A DNA stretch of 64,000 nt, from assembly GCF_049243985.1 (NCBI RefSeq), contig NC_135370.1:43327255-43391254 (forward strand), given 5' to 3'. Source of the DNA: Paroedura picta (Eukaryota; Chordata; Lepidosauria; Squamata; Gekkonidae). The position numbers were made by a program, and so were the translations under genes. Of the stretch, positions 12,050-21,835 are shown piece after piece (position 1 is the stretch's first letter; the number at the start of each line of letters is the position of its first letter). The notes beneath the pieces are model-generated. The model was not told the DNA's origin, ran no database searches, and saw only the letters and a program-made list of their open reading frames with translations.

Positions 12050-12482
12050 AGTTCCATGGTAGAGAACCTCAGTTGGAGGAGCTTGAGCAGACGCAGAGGA
12101 AGGCAGACGCAGCAGAGACACGCTCCGCAAGTAACCTTTTAGTTAAGTGCTTTTATTGTTCTTTTATTGTTTTAAACATGTTTCATTTTATCTTATTAGC
12201 TGCTGCACTCAGCTTTTAAACCAAGTAGCCTCCACAAATTGTGATAAGCTGCAGCAAATTAACAATTAGCAGCTACACCTGCTTATATCGCCTGACCTTG
12301 GACTTCCACAGCTTCTTACATAAGAACAGTTAAAACAGTAGCTGGGACAGCTGTGGGTTTGGAGTGGAGGTGTAAGGAAAGGGAAAACACCAGAGGTGAA
12401 GTAGCTTAAAATGGGGGTGCATAAACGAGCAAGAGATACCTAGTCTGAGGATCATTTTCTCCCTGCCTCTAAACAATCAAAG

Positions 12483-13430
12483 ATGAGAGACTATTTTGTA
12501 GCAACAGGCTCCTTACTCACACAAATCCCTGCCTCCAATCAATTTGCACCTTTGGCAGATGTTCTGGTTGATTCCTCTGGAAACTCTGCTTTGGATATTG
12601 CTAGAGGAGAGGTTGTCTTAAATTTGGAGAACTCAGACCCCCCTCCAGATGATGGGAGCATGAAGGGGGTTGATGACGCGCCGGCTGACTTGCTCTTACT
12701 GACTGCTAAAACAATAGACTATATCTGCAAAGTACTATCTTCATTGCACAAGAAAGTGGACAACCTAATTGCTAGGGTCTCTGACTTAGCTGGTAAGAGC
12801 TCCAAATCAAAAGAGTCCACCCTACATAAAGAGCCTTCACCAGGTACAACTACTGCCCCACAACAGGGTGCTTTTGCTTTAAAAATCACCAATACTCCCT
12901 CACGGCTGCATGATAGAGGAAGTGAAGCTACCTACCACCTGGTTTTGCAGCCACATGAGGTCAGCTTAACTGTTTGTAGCTTTAAGGGTTACATTCCCTC
13001 TTGGAGATCCAAGCTACTTGTTAAAAGACACCTGAGAGCCCTTTTGGGTGATCAAGTGAAACATGCTGACCTAATTGCAGTGGAAACGCTACACAATCCC
13101 AATCACACACAAAGGGTTTTACTATCATTCAGCAGCCCCAAAGTACCATCCCTGCTGCTTTGTAACAAACCCCTTCTAAGTGCAAAGGGGGTCTTTCCAG
13201 CACGTGTTTTTAATAATACAACCCTTTTGCCTTTATTTCCTAATTTTAAATCTTTGAGACAGCACAAGCGTATCGAGTCTTCTGAGAAGAGGAAAGAAAG
13301 AAAAGAAAAAAACCCAACTGCCCCAACTGACCTGATCAGCTGGATAGACCTGCCTCCTGGTTTAAAGACCTCCTCAGATCTTTCATCAGATAACAACATC
13401 TTAGAGGGGAAAATTGTTGGGCTCCTTTAA
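12483..13430 (+). pseudogene. LINE ORF1 protein (RNA-binding chaperone type)
   Basis: The open frame has 315 codons starting at ATG 12483, just after 'aacaatcaaag'. Residues about 75-110 look like a short coiled coil (ICKVLSSLHKKVDNLIARV). Residues about 150-245 have alternating hydrophobic strands and basic patches (SWRSKLLVKRHLRALLG, HTQRVLLSFSSPKVPSLLL), resembling the RRM-like nucleic-acid-binding fold in other LINE ORF1 proteins. A Lys/Glu/Arg-rich stretch (EKRKERKEKN) follows. No CCHC knuckle is seen. By family knowledge ORF1 packages LINE RNA; the RRM assignment is inference. The frame runs into the next segment with a 17-bp overlap, so one shift probably separates them. Confidence 0.72.
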
Positions 13431-13806
13431 AGACTTATCTCCCATGGATCAGCAACTGATCACAGACAGGCTGGAGTACTTGAGAACCAGCTTACTGAAA
13501 AGCATAGCCAGCACAACTCCCTTATCTACTCCGTCAACCCACCCATCAAATATGGATGCGCCTAACCATGACTCCAACATGACTATTATTGCCCCTCATA
13601 ACAAGGATTCACCAACGGAAACAGCGCCTAAGAGAAATAAACATCTAGGACCACCAACCAATGCTCTTACGACTCAGGGGGAGGAAATCTGCCATAAAAG
13701 GGACAATATCGAGACAGCACATAGACACAATTGTCCAGGAAAAGGTAATGGCAGTGTTTTCTTTGACCCTAACAAATCTCTTGAGCAGCTAATTGAAACT
13801 GATTGA
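13414..13806 (+). pseudogene. LINE ORF1/ORF2 junction segment
   Basis: The open frame of about 130 codons overlaps the end of the 315-codon ORF1 and is rich in Thr, Pro, Asn and His, with no clear domain. It ends with a TGA at 13804-13806. The endonuclease region follows directly in the same frame. So this is either the native ORF1 C-terminus after a shift, or an ORF2 N-terminal extension broken by one stop. The sequence alone does not decide. Confidence 0.55.
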
Positions 13807-14238
13807 CTCTTAAAGGACCCCTCTCTCCCAGCAATCAAAATCCTCTCCTGGAATGTTGCTGGTTGGAAAAGTAAGGTGAATGATCCAGATTTCATATGTT
13901 TTATCAAAGGTTTTGATGTGGTTCTATTACAGGAGACATGGTCACATTATGAAATTAGCTTAGAGGGATATGAATCCCATTCAGTATTAGCCTACAAATC
14001 CAAGTCCAAGGGGCGCTACAGAGCAGGATTAACCCTCTTATGCTCCCAACAGGCAAGCATAGAACTCACTGCTCTATCTGTTTGTAATCCCATTGCTCAG
14101 GCCTTCTTCCTAAAATTTTCCAACATAGCTTTAATAGTAATTAATGCTTATTTCCCTCCTTGTCCGGACCATCTCCACCATTTATGGGCTCTGAAAATGT
14201 CCAAGGTACCCTATGTAAGATCCCGTGGTCACAAATAA
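13807..14238 (+). pseudogene. LINE ORF2, apurinic-like endonuclease domain (N-terminal part)
   Basis: The translated sequence begins with ILSWNVAGW, the conserved first strand with the metal-coordinating Asn of LINE AP-like endonucleases. It continues with VVLLQETW, which carries the catalytic Glu, and INAYFPP, a strand typical of the domain. This domain nicks target DNA for target-primed reverse transcription. The frame ends at 14238 after a shift near 14190. The SINE inserts shortly afterwards, so the C-terminal half is not open. ORF1 sequence lies immediately upstream. Confidence 0.85.
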
Positions 14239-14285
14239 CTGCTGGAAAGATCAAACATCTATTTACTGCCAGTACTTTAACAACA

Positions 14286-14566
14286 AGAGTCTCTTGTGGT
14301 GCAGAGTGGTAAGGCAGCCGTCTGAAAGTTTTGCCCATGAGGCTGGGAGTTCGATCCCAGCAGCCGGCTCAAGGTTGACTCAGCCTTCCATCCTTCCGAG
14401 GTCAGTAAAATGAGTACCCAGCTTGCTGGGGGGTAAACGGTAATGACTGGGGAAGGCACTGGCAAACCACCCCGTATTGAGTCTGCCATGAAAACGCTGG
14501 AGGGCGTCACCCCAAGGGTCACACATGACTCGGTGCTTGCACAGGGGATACCTTTACCTTTACCTT
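14286..14566 (+). mobile_element. tRNA-derived SINE with (ACCTTT)n tail, inserted in LINE ORF2
   Basis: The insertion is bounded by a perfect 13-bp duplication, tactttaacaaca (14273-14285 and 14567-14579). The head has tRNA-like boxes (A-box region 'gtggtgcagagtggtaagg', B-box 'gagttcgatcccagc'). The body ends with the tail 'acctttacctttaccttt'. It must postdate the LINE copy. Other copies are at 49541-49830 and 61474-61730. Confidence 0.93.
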
Positions 14567-14580
14567 TACTTTAACAACAT

Positions 14581-14859
14581 TTAACTCCATACCCAACATC
14601 AAGGATAATCCTTCTGATGTTATAAAAAATTACAGTAATATAATCACTCGCATTCATCAGCGATTTAGCCCCCAATCAAACTCACAGAAAATAACCCAAA
14701 GAAGAACCTTAAATCCCTGGTTTGATGATGAATGCTGCAAATTAAAATCTCAAATCCATGCCATTTATCGTGATTATAGGGAATCCAGGTCTAAGGTTAT
14801 GCCTGCAGAATATTTCCATTTGAAAAATCAATTATATCAACTAACAAAGAAAAAGCAAA
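14581..14859 (+). pseudogene. LINE ORF2, linker between endonuclease and RT
   Basis: LINE-derived sequence without a long open frame. The last part (about 14800-14868) reads YFHLKNQLYQLTKKKQSDYI in the frame offset by one from the RT segment. A one-base change in the A7 run near 14870 accounts for the shift. Confidence 0.6.
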
Positions 14860-15687
14860 GTGATTATATTAAAAAAACAATGGGAACAACTTGTGCAGGC
14901 TACAATTACCAACAATACAAGACAATTCTGGGTCCTAGTTTCAGGAGCTTTTCATGAGAAATCTTCTTTAACAAACTTCATCCCCTCCCTTACTTGGTAT
15001 GAATATTTCTCAAACCTATTCCATGAGGACAGAGTAAGCTCCTGTAGCCTCCCCGAGATCAACCTGTCAGATATCCCAGACTGGGCCCCAGTGATGCCTG
15101 ATGAAGTCAGGGCTTGTATTGATCAACTAAAGCCTAGAAAAGCACCAGGACCTGATGCGATCCCTCCTGAGCTGCTCAAAACCTTCCCAGACTGGTGGGC
15201 TCCTCTCTTGGCTGCTCTCTTTACTGTAATTAACAAAACAGGCTTAATGCCTGACTCATGGACAAATGCAATCCTTCTTCCAGTATTTAAAAAGGGTGAC
15301 CGCTCGCTCCCAACCAATTATAGACCCATCAGCCTTCTCTCTATTGTTGGGAAGCTATATGGCAAACTGCTATCAAATAAACTTACCTTGTGGTTGACTA
15401 AAGGAAAGATTCTAGGCCCTAAGCAGGTTGGATTCTGTCAAGGGAAATCCTCCCTTGATCATTGCACCATCCTTGCCCACCTTGTCAATAAATATAGTAA
15501 GAAAGAGGGTCCAAAGCTCTTTGCAGCTTTTCTGGACCTTAAGGGGGCCTTTGATTCTATCCCTAGAGATCTTCTCTGGGATAAGCTATTAAAGATGAAG
15601 ATAGATAAAAGGCTCCTATATCTTATAAGGAAATTCTTCTACCTGTTGCCAAGTCAAACTCACCCCCCTTGGGAGTCTTACTCCTAA
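14860..15687 (+). pseudogene. LINE ORF2, reverse transcriptase fingers/palm
   Basis: The 275-codon stretch contains KPRKAPGPDAIPPELLK, LPVFKKGDRSLPTNYRPISL, GFCQGKSSLDH and FLDLKGAFDSIPRDLLWDKL. These are conserved non-LTR RT blocks 1-4 in order, with the first catalytic Asp in FLDLKGAFD. The frame ends at 15687 because of a shift between about 15640 and 15690; the RT continues in another frame. As a reverse transcriptase it would copy LINE RNA at nicked target sites. Confidence 0.92.
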
Positions 15688-15964
15688 AATACCAATCAAC
15701 AAAGGGGTAAAACAAGGATGCATTTTGGCTCCCCTCCTATTTAACCTTTTTATAAATGACCTTGCTCCGTCCCTATCCCCCAATTCTGGCCATAGCCCAA
15801 AAATTGGTTCTCTTCACATCCCACTACTTTTATACGCAGATGATGCGGTAGTGCTGTCCCATTCACAAATTGGCTTAAAACGCTTACTGGTTCAATTCCT
15901 GGACTTCTGTGAAGTAAACAAACTTGCTCTGAACTTTGAGAAGTCAAAAATTGTGGTTTTTTGA
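15653..15964 (+). pseudogene. LINE ORF2, reverse transcriptase catalytic core
   Basis: It contains INKGVKQGCILAPLLFNLFI (RT block 4/5) and LLLYADDAVVLSHSQ with the catalytic YADD at 15833-15844, then GLKRLLVQFLDFCEVNKLAL and KSKIVVF. A TGA at about 15962 interrupts it, and homologous sequence continues in the same frame. Confidence 0.92.
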
Positions 15965-16984
15965 AAGCCTTGGAAGCCTCTTAAATGGAATGTAAGAGGT
16001 AACAACATTGAACAAGTTAAAAGCTTCAAATACTTGGGAATATTTTTTCACCATAATGCAAATTGGGCTACACAGAGGAAATATGCAATCACATCGGCAA
16101 AAACTAGTGCCCTGGCAATTACACGTTTCTTCTACACCAGTGGTAACCAGTACGTGCCAGCAGCCCTCAAAGTATTCAATGGGAAACTAAGTGCCCAACT
16201 GTTCTATGGCATCCCTATTTGGATCAACGCTTTTAACCAAGCAGTCAAAATTCTCCAATCTGTCTTCCTTTGTAAAATCCTTGGGACCCTGAACTGTGTC
16301 TCTTACACAGTCCTATGTCTAGAAACCAGCCAAAGACTATTGGAAACCAGAGCATGGTTGTTAACAATCAAGTTCTGGCTTTGCATTAATTTTAGATCTG
16401 ACTCCAATAGTCTAATTTCCCTCATGCTATCTGAACATGAGTCATCTACTTGGTTAGGACATATTGAGGGAAAAATTAAATCTATAGGGATATCTTTAGA
16501 CTCCTTGTATCTGATATCTGAAAAGACTGCATTTAATTTAATTAAACGCAGACTGTTAGACATAGAACTGCAGGAACTTAGCAGTAAAGCTAGAAATGTT
16601 TGCTCGCCATTGAGCTTGGGGATCTCACCAAGTTCTCAGCCCCTAGCTGCGTACTTCTACCATCTAATCATCCCACAACAACGTAGAGCATTCATGTTAG
16701 CTAGAACTAATGCTCTACCTTCTGCTGTTCTATATGGGAGATTTCAACAGATCCCGTATTCAGCTAGGCTGTGCCCATGTGGGCAATGTTGTATAGAATC
16801 AATTATACATGTTTTCTTCCATTGTCCATTTTATTCTTCGATCCGAGCCAAATTTCTTAACTCACTGCTGTGTGAAAGAGAACTGCATTCGGATGAACGA
16901 AAGACTCAGTTTCTTTTGACACCCCAGAACTCTGATATAATTGAACCAGTAGCAAAGTTTTTATATCTTGCCATGAGAAAATAA
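15965..16984 (+). pseudogene. LINE ORF2, C-terminal region with Cys/His motif
   Basis: In frame with the YADD segment after one stop. It opens with FKYLGIFFHHNANWATQRK, the thumb motif of I/Jockey-like RTs. It then runs about 300 residues without interruption to CPCGQCCIESIIHVFFHC (C-x-C ... H ... C, about 16770-16825) and a stop at 16982-16984. The Cys/His cluster is thought to help nucleic-acid binding. Confidence 0.88.
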
Positions 16985-17184
16985 AAGAAATAAAGAGGCT
17001 TGGCTTCCTCCCCCCTTCTGAACTACCCTAACCACGTGCAGAAGACTTTCCTGTTTCAATGGGGGGGGGGGGAAGAATCGAGTTCAAAGCGATATGAATT
17101 CAACAGGATTGACAATGGGATAAAGAAAGTAAGTGCAGACTCTGCCCTGGTGAGGGGCCAATTGAGCCCAGGAGCACTGTAGAG

Positions 17185-17543
17185 CAGTGGTCCCCAACCC
17201 CCAGTCCGGGGACTGGTACTGGTCCGTAGATCAGTTGGTACCTGGCCGCAGCTCCTCCTTGTCCTCAACCCTGGATGCTGCCTCGGGGGCTGACCTGCCA
17301 CTCTGCCGATGGCTCACCTTTGGTGTTCTCCAGCGGCCGCCATGGCTGGGGCTCCCCCTCGGTGTGGCAGTGCCCCCCAGCGGGCAGTGGGAAGTCAGGG
17401 GCACCAGCAGGAAAGCAAGTGGAGCAGGGGCTCAGGCGGTGGCAGCAACATTCCTCGGCAAAAGACTAACCCCCCCCCCCGGGCCTCAGTAAAATTGTCA
17501 AGCGTCAACTGGTCCCCGGTGATTAAAAGGTTGGGGACCACTG
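17185..17543. mobile_element. Non-autonomous hAT element (CAGTGGTCCCCAACC family), copy A
   Basis: It starts CAGTGGTCCCCAACC and ends GGTTGGGGACCACTG. It is flanked by a perfect 8-bp duplication, ctgtagag (17177-17184 and 17544-17551). The 359-bp GC-rich interior has no transposase. It shares internal blocks ('gccatggctggggctccccc', 'ggtgattaaaag') with 61946-62315. Confidence 0.93.
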
Positions 17544-17577
17544 CTGTAGAGGTCAACAAGGTTTTTAGGGAATGAGC

Positions 17578-17683
17578 TTTTGAGAGCCAAAGCTCCTCCC
17601 TGATTAAGGAAACTTTGACTCTTGAAAATGTATACCTTCAAATTCTTGGTGCCTAAGGTGTTACTGGACTAGAATCTTACTAT
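17578..17683 (+). mobile_element. Penelope-type retroelement tail fragment (tentative)
   Basis: 'actcttgaaaatgtatacct' followed by 'cttggtgcctaaggtgttac' and 'tggactagaatctt' resembles the 3' repeat at 57211-57372 ('gaaagttcacatcttg ... ggtcttaaaggtgcctttgg'). The family assignment is from memory of squamate repeats and is not certain. Confidence 0.4.
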
Positions 17684-17686
17684 CAG

Positions 17687-17961
17687 TTTGATGTAGTGGT
17701 TAACAGAGCGGACCTCTAATCTGGCGTGCCAGGTTCAATTCTGCACTCCCCCACAGGCAGCCAGCCCGGTGACCTTGGGCTCCCCACAGCCCTGATAAAG
17801 CTGTTCTGATCGAGCAGTGATATCAGGGCTCTCTCAGCCTCACCCACCTTACAAGGTGTCTGTTGTGGGGAGAGGAAAGGGAAGGTGACTGTAAGCCCCT
17901 TTGAGCTTCCTTCGGGTAGAGAAAAGCGGCATATAAGAACCCACTCTTCTTCTTCTTCTTC
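17687..17961 (+). mobile_element. tRNA-derived SINE with L2-like tail
   Basis: The head 'gtagtggttaacagagcgga' and B-box 'caggttcaattctg' are tRNA-like. The body has 'gtgtctgttgtggggagagg'. The tail 'cttcgggtagagaaaagcgg' plus 'catataagaacc' resembles the L2 3' end and closes with (CTT)n at 17946-17961. One of the best preserved copies here. Confidence 0.87.
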
Positions 17962-17994
17962 TATCACCTTCTAATGTCTGTTCCATCTTCAGTA

Positions 17995-18695
17995 TCTTTA
18001 AACAGCCCGTGGCGCCACGGGCGCCACGGACTGTATAATTCGTTAAGCCCCCTAGAGGTGGGCTTTGTCCGTGATGAGGAAGGGTCCGGGTTGGACCCTT
18101 CCTCACAACAGACAATCGGAGGGACCAATCAGCAGGCGCGAAGCGCCTGCCGATTGGTCCCTCCGATTCCCAGGCTGAAGCGCCTCGCGCAGCGTCAGAC
18201 CGCCGCCCGAGGGAACCCCCAGCAGTCGCGCGAAGCGCGGCTGCTGGGGATTCCCTCCTTGCCGGTCTGACACTGCGGGAGGCGCGAAGCGCCTCGCGCG
18301 CCGTCAGACCGCCGCCCGAGGGAACCCCCAGCAGTCGCGCGAAGCGCGGCTGCTGGCGATTCCCTCCTTGCCGGTCTGACACTGCGGGAGGCGCGAAGCG
18401 CCTCGCGCGGCGTCAGACCGCCGCCCGAGGGAACCCCCAGCAGTCGCGCGAAGCGCGGCTGCTGGGGATTCCCTCTTTGCCGGTCTGACACTGCGGGAGG
18501 CGCGAAGCGCCTCGCGCAGCGTCAGACCGCTGCCCGAGGGAACCCCCAGCAGTCGCGCGAAGCGCGGCTGCTGGGGATTCCCTCCTTGCCGGTCTGACGC
18601 TGCGGGAGGCGTGAAGCGCCTCGCGCAACGTCAGACCGCCGCACAAGGCAACCCCCCTTTCAAAACCCCTTTTTATAAAGGGGCTTTGAAACTAG
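17995..18695 (+). mobile_element. GC-rich Helitron-like element carrying a 109-bp tandem repeat
   Basis: The left end reads A|TCTTTAAACAGCCCG. The right end has a hairpin (aacccctttttataaaggggc, 18665-18684) followed a few bases later by CTAG and a host T (18692-18696). A|TC...hairpin...CTRR|T without a duplication is the Helitron pattern. The interior has further dyads, for example 'aatcggagggaccaatc' with its complement around 18114-18171. No Rep/helicase frame is present, so it would be non-autonomous. Terminus evidence comes from a single copy. Confidence 0.45.
18194..18629. repeat. Minisatellite, four 109-bp units
   Basis: The motif GTCAGACCG recurs at 18194, 18303, 18412, 18521 and 18630: spacing of exactly 109 bp each time. 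Units differ by only a few bases. Each contains two dyads, 'cagtcgcgcgaagcgcggctg' type and 'ggcgcgaagcgcc'. Very high GC with many CpGs in an AT-rich surround. Confidence 0.95.
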
Positions 18696-19540
18696 TTTCA
18701 ACATATTTTCTTAACTGTACATCTCATTTTAGTTTTCTAACGATTACACCATTGAAATCATAAATGAGTAGAGCCCACATCTTTTGGATCTTGTTTATAG
18801 ACATTTGTAATATTGTGTGTTCTAATTCCATTGCATACTTCTGGCATTGCAAAGTGACTCATGCATTTATGACATCCATGCATTTACGACATCCTGGTTT
18901 CATGGAAGTTAACACAACTTGCTGAACGTGCATTTTTCACAAAATGACTTAGAGAATATACCTGATCCAAAATGTTTTGGCTAGGGTGTTGATAAGCACC
19001 CCATGCAGTGAGCATGTTATTTCTGTATTGAGAGATTTTGATTGCCTTTTAGTATATTATTTATTTATTCAATTTGTATACCACTTCTCATTGAAGTGTG
19101 GGTTTTGAGCATTAAATCCCATAATGGTTTGGGGCCAAGATATATGAAGAACCATCTGCTTCCATATTGTTCAGCCAGTTCTGGTCATTGAATATATCTA
19201 TGGGGACTGTGCTCTTTGTGCCTCCAATGAGTTAGGGGGAGGTGAGATGGGAGAGAGCTTTTTGAAGGTGGTGTGTGATGATTCTGGAATAGCTTCCCCT
19301 TACAGGCTTAGTTGGAGCTGAAATTTCTGTTTCACTTAGCATTAGTATATTGTTGACGTATTGTTCTGTTGTTGTCCTTGTTTGGATGCTCTTGAGTTTA
19401 ATGTGTATTTATTTTATCTGCTAGGCATCCCTCCTTCACATCACCTTTTTCTCTAACTAAGATGAGATGCTTTGTCTGTATTCCAAAACCCCTTCTTAGA
19501 AGTAGTTTTTATACATCCTGCTTTTCACTCTCTGAAGTGG
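18696..19540. other. Unassigned DNA
   Basis: AT-rich sequence. A short 'atttatttattcaatttgta' stretch near 19060-19090 resembles a reversed L2 tail. Nothing else was recognised. Confidence 0.45.
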
Positions 19541-20552
19541 TACAGTGATAGTAAAGCAGTAGTAAAGTACTAGTAAATGATCAGTAAAGCGATAGTAAAG
19601 CTATAGTAAAACAGTAGTAAACTGCCAGTAAAGTAGTAGTGAAGTGCTAGTAAATTAATAGTAAAGCAGCAGCAAAGCAACAGTAAACTGCTAGTAAAGT
19701 AGTAGTGAAGTGCCAGCAAACTGATAGTAAAACAGTAGTGAGTAAAGCATTAGTAAAGTGATAGTAAATCACTATTAAAGTAATAATAAAGTAGTAGTAA
19801 AATGATAGTAAAGCGGTAGCAACACGCTAGTAAATTGATAGTGAGCAATAGTAAAATGATAGTGAAGCAGTAGTAAACTGCTAGTAAAGTAGTGGTAAAG
19901 TGCTAGTAAATTGATAGTAAGTGGTAGTGAAGTGATAGTAAATTATTAGTAAAGTAATAGTAAAGCAGTAGTGAAGTGATAGTGATGCAATAGTGACGTG
20001 AGTGCAAAGTTTATAAATTAATAGTAACACTAGTAAAGCTGTAGTAAAGCTTTACAGTATTAAAATACTGTATTTAATTCTGCTTTACAGTATTAAAATA
20101 ATAGTGAAATAATAGTAAAGCAATAGTGAAGTAGTAGCATAGTAGTGAAGTTGTAGTCATCGTAAAATTGAATAGTAATGTGATAGTAAAGTATTTGTTA
20201 ACACTTTACTATTGCTTTACTATCACTTTACTACTGATTTACTATCACTTTAATTTACTAATCATTTACTATCACTTTACTATTCAATTTCATGATGACT
20301 ACAACTTCACTACTATACTACTACTTTACTATTATTTCACTATTGCTTTACTATTATAAAGCAATAGTAACGTGATGGTAAATAGTAAAGTATTAGTAAA
20401 GTAGTATTGAAGCAATGGTAAAGTATTAGTAAATTGATAGTAAAGCAGTAGTAAAGCAATAGTACAGTATTAATAAAATAATAGTAAAGCAATAGTGAAA
20501 CAATATTGAAGTAGTAGTGAAGTAGTAGTGGTAGTAGTAGTCATCGTAAAAT
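19541..20552. repeat. Degenerate ~10-bp satellite (TAGTAAAGYR) with an inverted internal block
   Basis: About 1 kb of imperfect 'tagtaaagtg/tagtaaagca' units with a period near 10-11 bp. A longer block containing 'actgctagtaaagtagt' recurs at about 19690 and 19877, suggesting higher-order units. From about 20200 to 20355 the array switches strand ('ctttactatcactttacta'), then switches back. Arms near 20100-20190 and 20262-20360 are reverse complements, including 'gaagttgtagtcatc'. The 'gtagtcatcgtaaaa' motif returns at the right edge. Confidence 0.92.
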
Positions 20553-20765
20553 GAAGCTGTATGGGTGGGCAGCCCCAGTCAGAACTTTGGCCCTGTCAGA
20601 ACTTTGGCTTTGCACCTCCCTACTGGCTGGAACTCTGGTCTGTCCTGGTGAGGGCCCAATCGGAAGGCGCTTTGCCTTCACTTGTCAGTCCGGGGCCAAT
20701 CCGGGAGTTTTGATCCCAGACTCAGCCCACCCCAACCCACCTTACTGCTTTATAATTAATTAAAA
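20553..20765. other. GC-richer spacer resembling the Helitron-like family
   Basis: 'ctggtgagggcccaatcgg' followed by 'aaggcgctttgcctt' resembles blocks at 18110-18160 and 48630-48660. It also carries a 15-bp local duplication ('cagaactttggc'). Possibly a scrap of the same element family. Confidence 0.35.
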
Positions 20766-20849
20766 TGGAGGTAATGGACAATAACAGTGCAAACAGGTCC
20801 GGGGGCAGAACGCATGAATGGATTTCTGGGAGGGAGAGAGCAGGGAGTT

Positions 20850-20981
20850 AGGGTTGTGCGCAGTGGCATCAAATTGGCTGTTCCAGGCCGATGCAGCCAG
20901 CGCTGCGTGTGTTACATACTCCTGTGGCACTGGCTGCGTTGGCCTGGAACAGCCGATTTGGATGCCGCCGCGCACAACCCT
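20850..20981. mobile_element. Palindromic MITE with AGGGTTGTGCGC ends
   Basis: The left arm (20850-20903) and right arm (20928-20981) are near-perfect reverse complements. Both include AGGGTTGTGCGC at the end and 'ggctgttccaggcc' inside. It sits at the 3' border of the L2-like copy. No clear target duplication was found, so the superfamily is unknown. Confidence 0.75.
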
Positions 20982-20984
20982 ACA

Positions 20985-21835
20985 GATGTTGCTGGTATTG
21001 CTTGGTCTCAACCAAATGCCTGGTGAAAGGCATTGCAGGCCCTGCGGAACTATTTCAGTTCTGTCAGGGCCCTGATCTCCTCCAGGAGCTCATTCCATTA
21101 GGTGGGGGCCAGGACAGAGAAGGCTCTGGCCCTGGTCGAGGCCAGGTGGGCTTCTTTAGGGCTAGGGACCATTAGCCAGTTAATGGTGGTGGAATGTAAA
21201 GCTCTTTGAAGGGCATAGGCAGGGAGCCCGTCCCTCAGGTACACTGGGCCCTGACCACATATGACCTTAAAAGTAATTACCAGAACCTATAGCCTGATCC
21301 AGAATTCAACTGACAACCACTGTAGTTGATGGAGAATGGGCCAAATGTGGGACATTCATGGTATTGCTGTGAGAACCCTGGCCACTGCATTTTGGAACAG
21401 CTGTAGTTTCCAGATAAAGGTTCAGGCCTGCATAGAGCGAGTTACAAAAATCCAGTTGAGAGGTGACAATGGATCATTGTGGCTATGTGTTCTGGGGCCA
21501 GGTAGGGCGCTAGTAGTTTGGCTTGGTGGAGGTGGTAGAATGCCAGCTGCACTACCTTAGTGACCTGCTTTTCCATTGTGAGGGAAGACTCCAGGATCAT
21601 GCCCAGGTTCCTGGTGGAGTAAGCCATCCTGGTGGAGCACACCATCCAGGGTGGGCAGACGCTCTTCCTCACATGGATCCTTCCTACCCATCCACAGGAC
21701 CTCCATCTTTGAAGGATTGAGCTTCAATTGACTCTGCTTGAGCCATCTCATCCCTGCTTCCGGGCAGCTCGCTAATGTTTCTGGGGGAGAGTCAGGGCAG
21801 CCATCCATCAGGAGGAAGAATCGCCTCTCCATGTA
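20985..21835 (-). mobile_element. L2-like LINE, 3' half, minus strand
   Basis: Minus-strand frames at 21557-21832 and 21442-21672 carry L2 RT C-terminal motifs: WLKQSQLKLNPSKMEVLWMG and RNLGMILESSLTMEKQV. Downstream, the reverse complement of 21040-21160 shows the familiar 3' region 'gaatgagctcctggaggaga' and 'ggcctgcaatgcc'. The frames are broken at least once. Confidence 0.8.
21557..21832 (-). pseudogene. L2-like reverse transcriptase C-terminal remnant
   Basis: It encodes PEAGMRWLKQSQLKLNPSKM then EVLWMGRKDP, the segment that follows the catalytic YxDD box in L2 (W-x-x-x-N-x-LKLNPxKTEVL). The catalytic box is upstream and missing. The frame shifts near 21560 and the thumb continues in the 21442-21672 frame. 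Non-functional. Confidence 0.8.

Larger units (their letters stand above)
12050..16990 (+). mobile_element. Near full-length two-ORF non-LTR retrotransposon (I/Jockey group, possibly Vingi-like)
   Basis: In order: a likely 5' UTR, a long ORF1 (12483), an AP-type endonuclease (13807), a reverse transcriptase with YADD (15833-15844), a C-terminal Cys/His domain (about 16770) and a stop at 16984, followed by A-rich 'aataaagag'. The post-RT C-x-C...H...C region and the YADDAVVLS box differ from the CR1, L2 and BovB copies in this window. They fit the I/Jockey/Ingi/Vingi group, but no RNase H domain is visible, so the clade is only suggested. A SINE splits it at 14286. Few disabling changes are visible, so it is moderately young. 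The exact ends are not defined. Confidence 0.82.

Noticed and set aside
18195-18646. Open frames with repeated peptide motifs (SVRPARRESPAAALRATAGG)
   Set aside because: They are translations of the 109-bp minisatellite. 109 is not a multiple of three, so the frame changes with each unit, and there is no start, splice or promoter context.
20168-20359. Hydrophobic 63-codon frame resembling membrane segments
   Set aside because: It is a translation of the inverted part of the TAGTAAAG satellite. The Leu/Tyr/Ile/Thr bias follows from the repeat.
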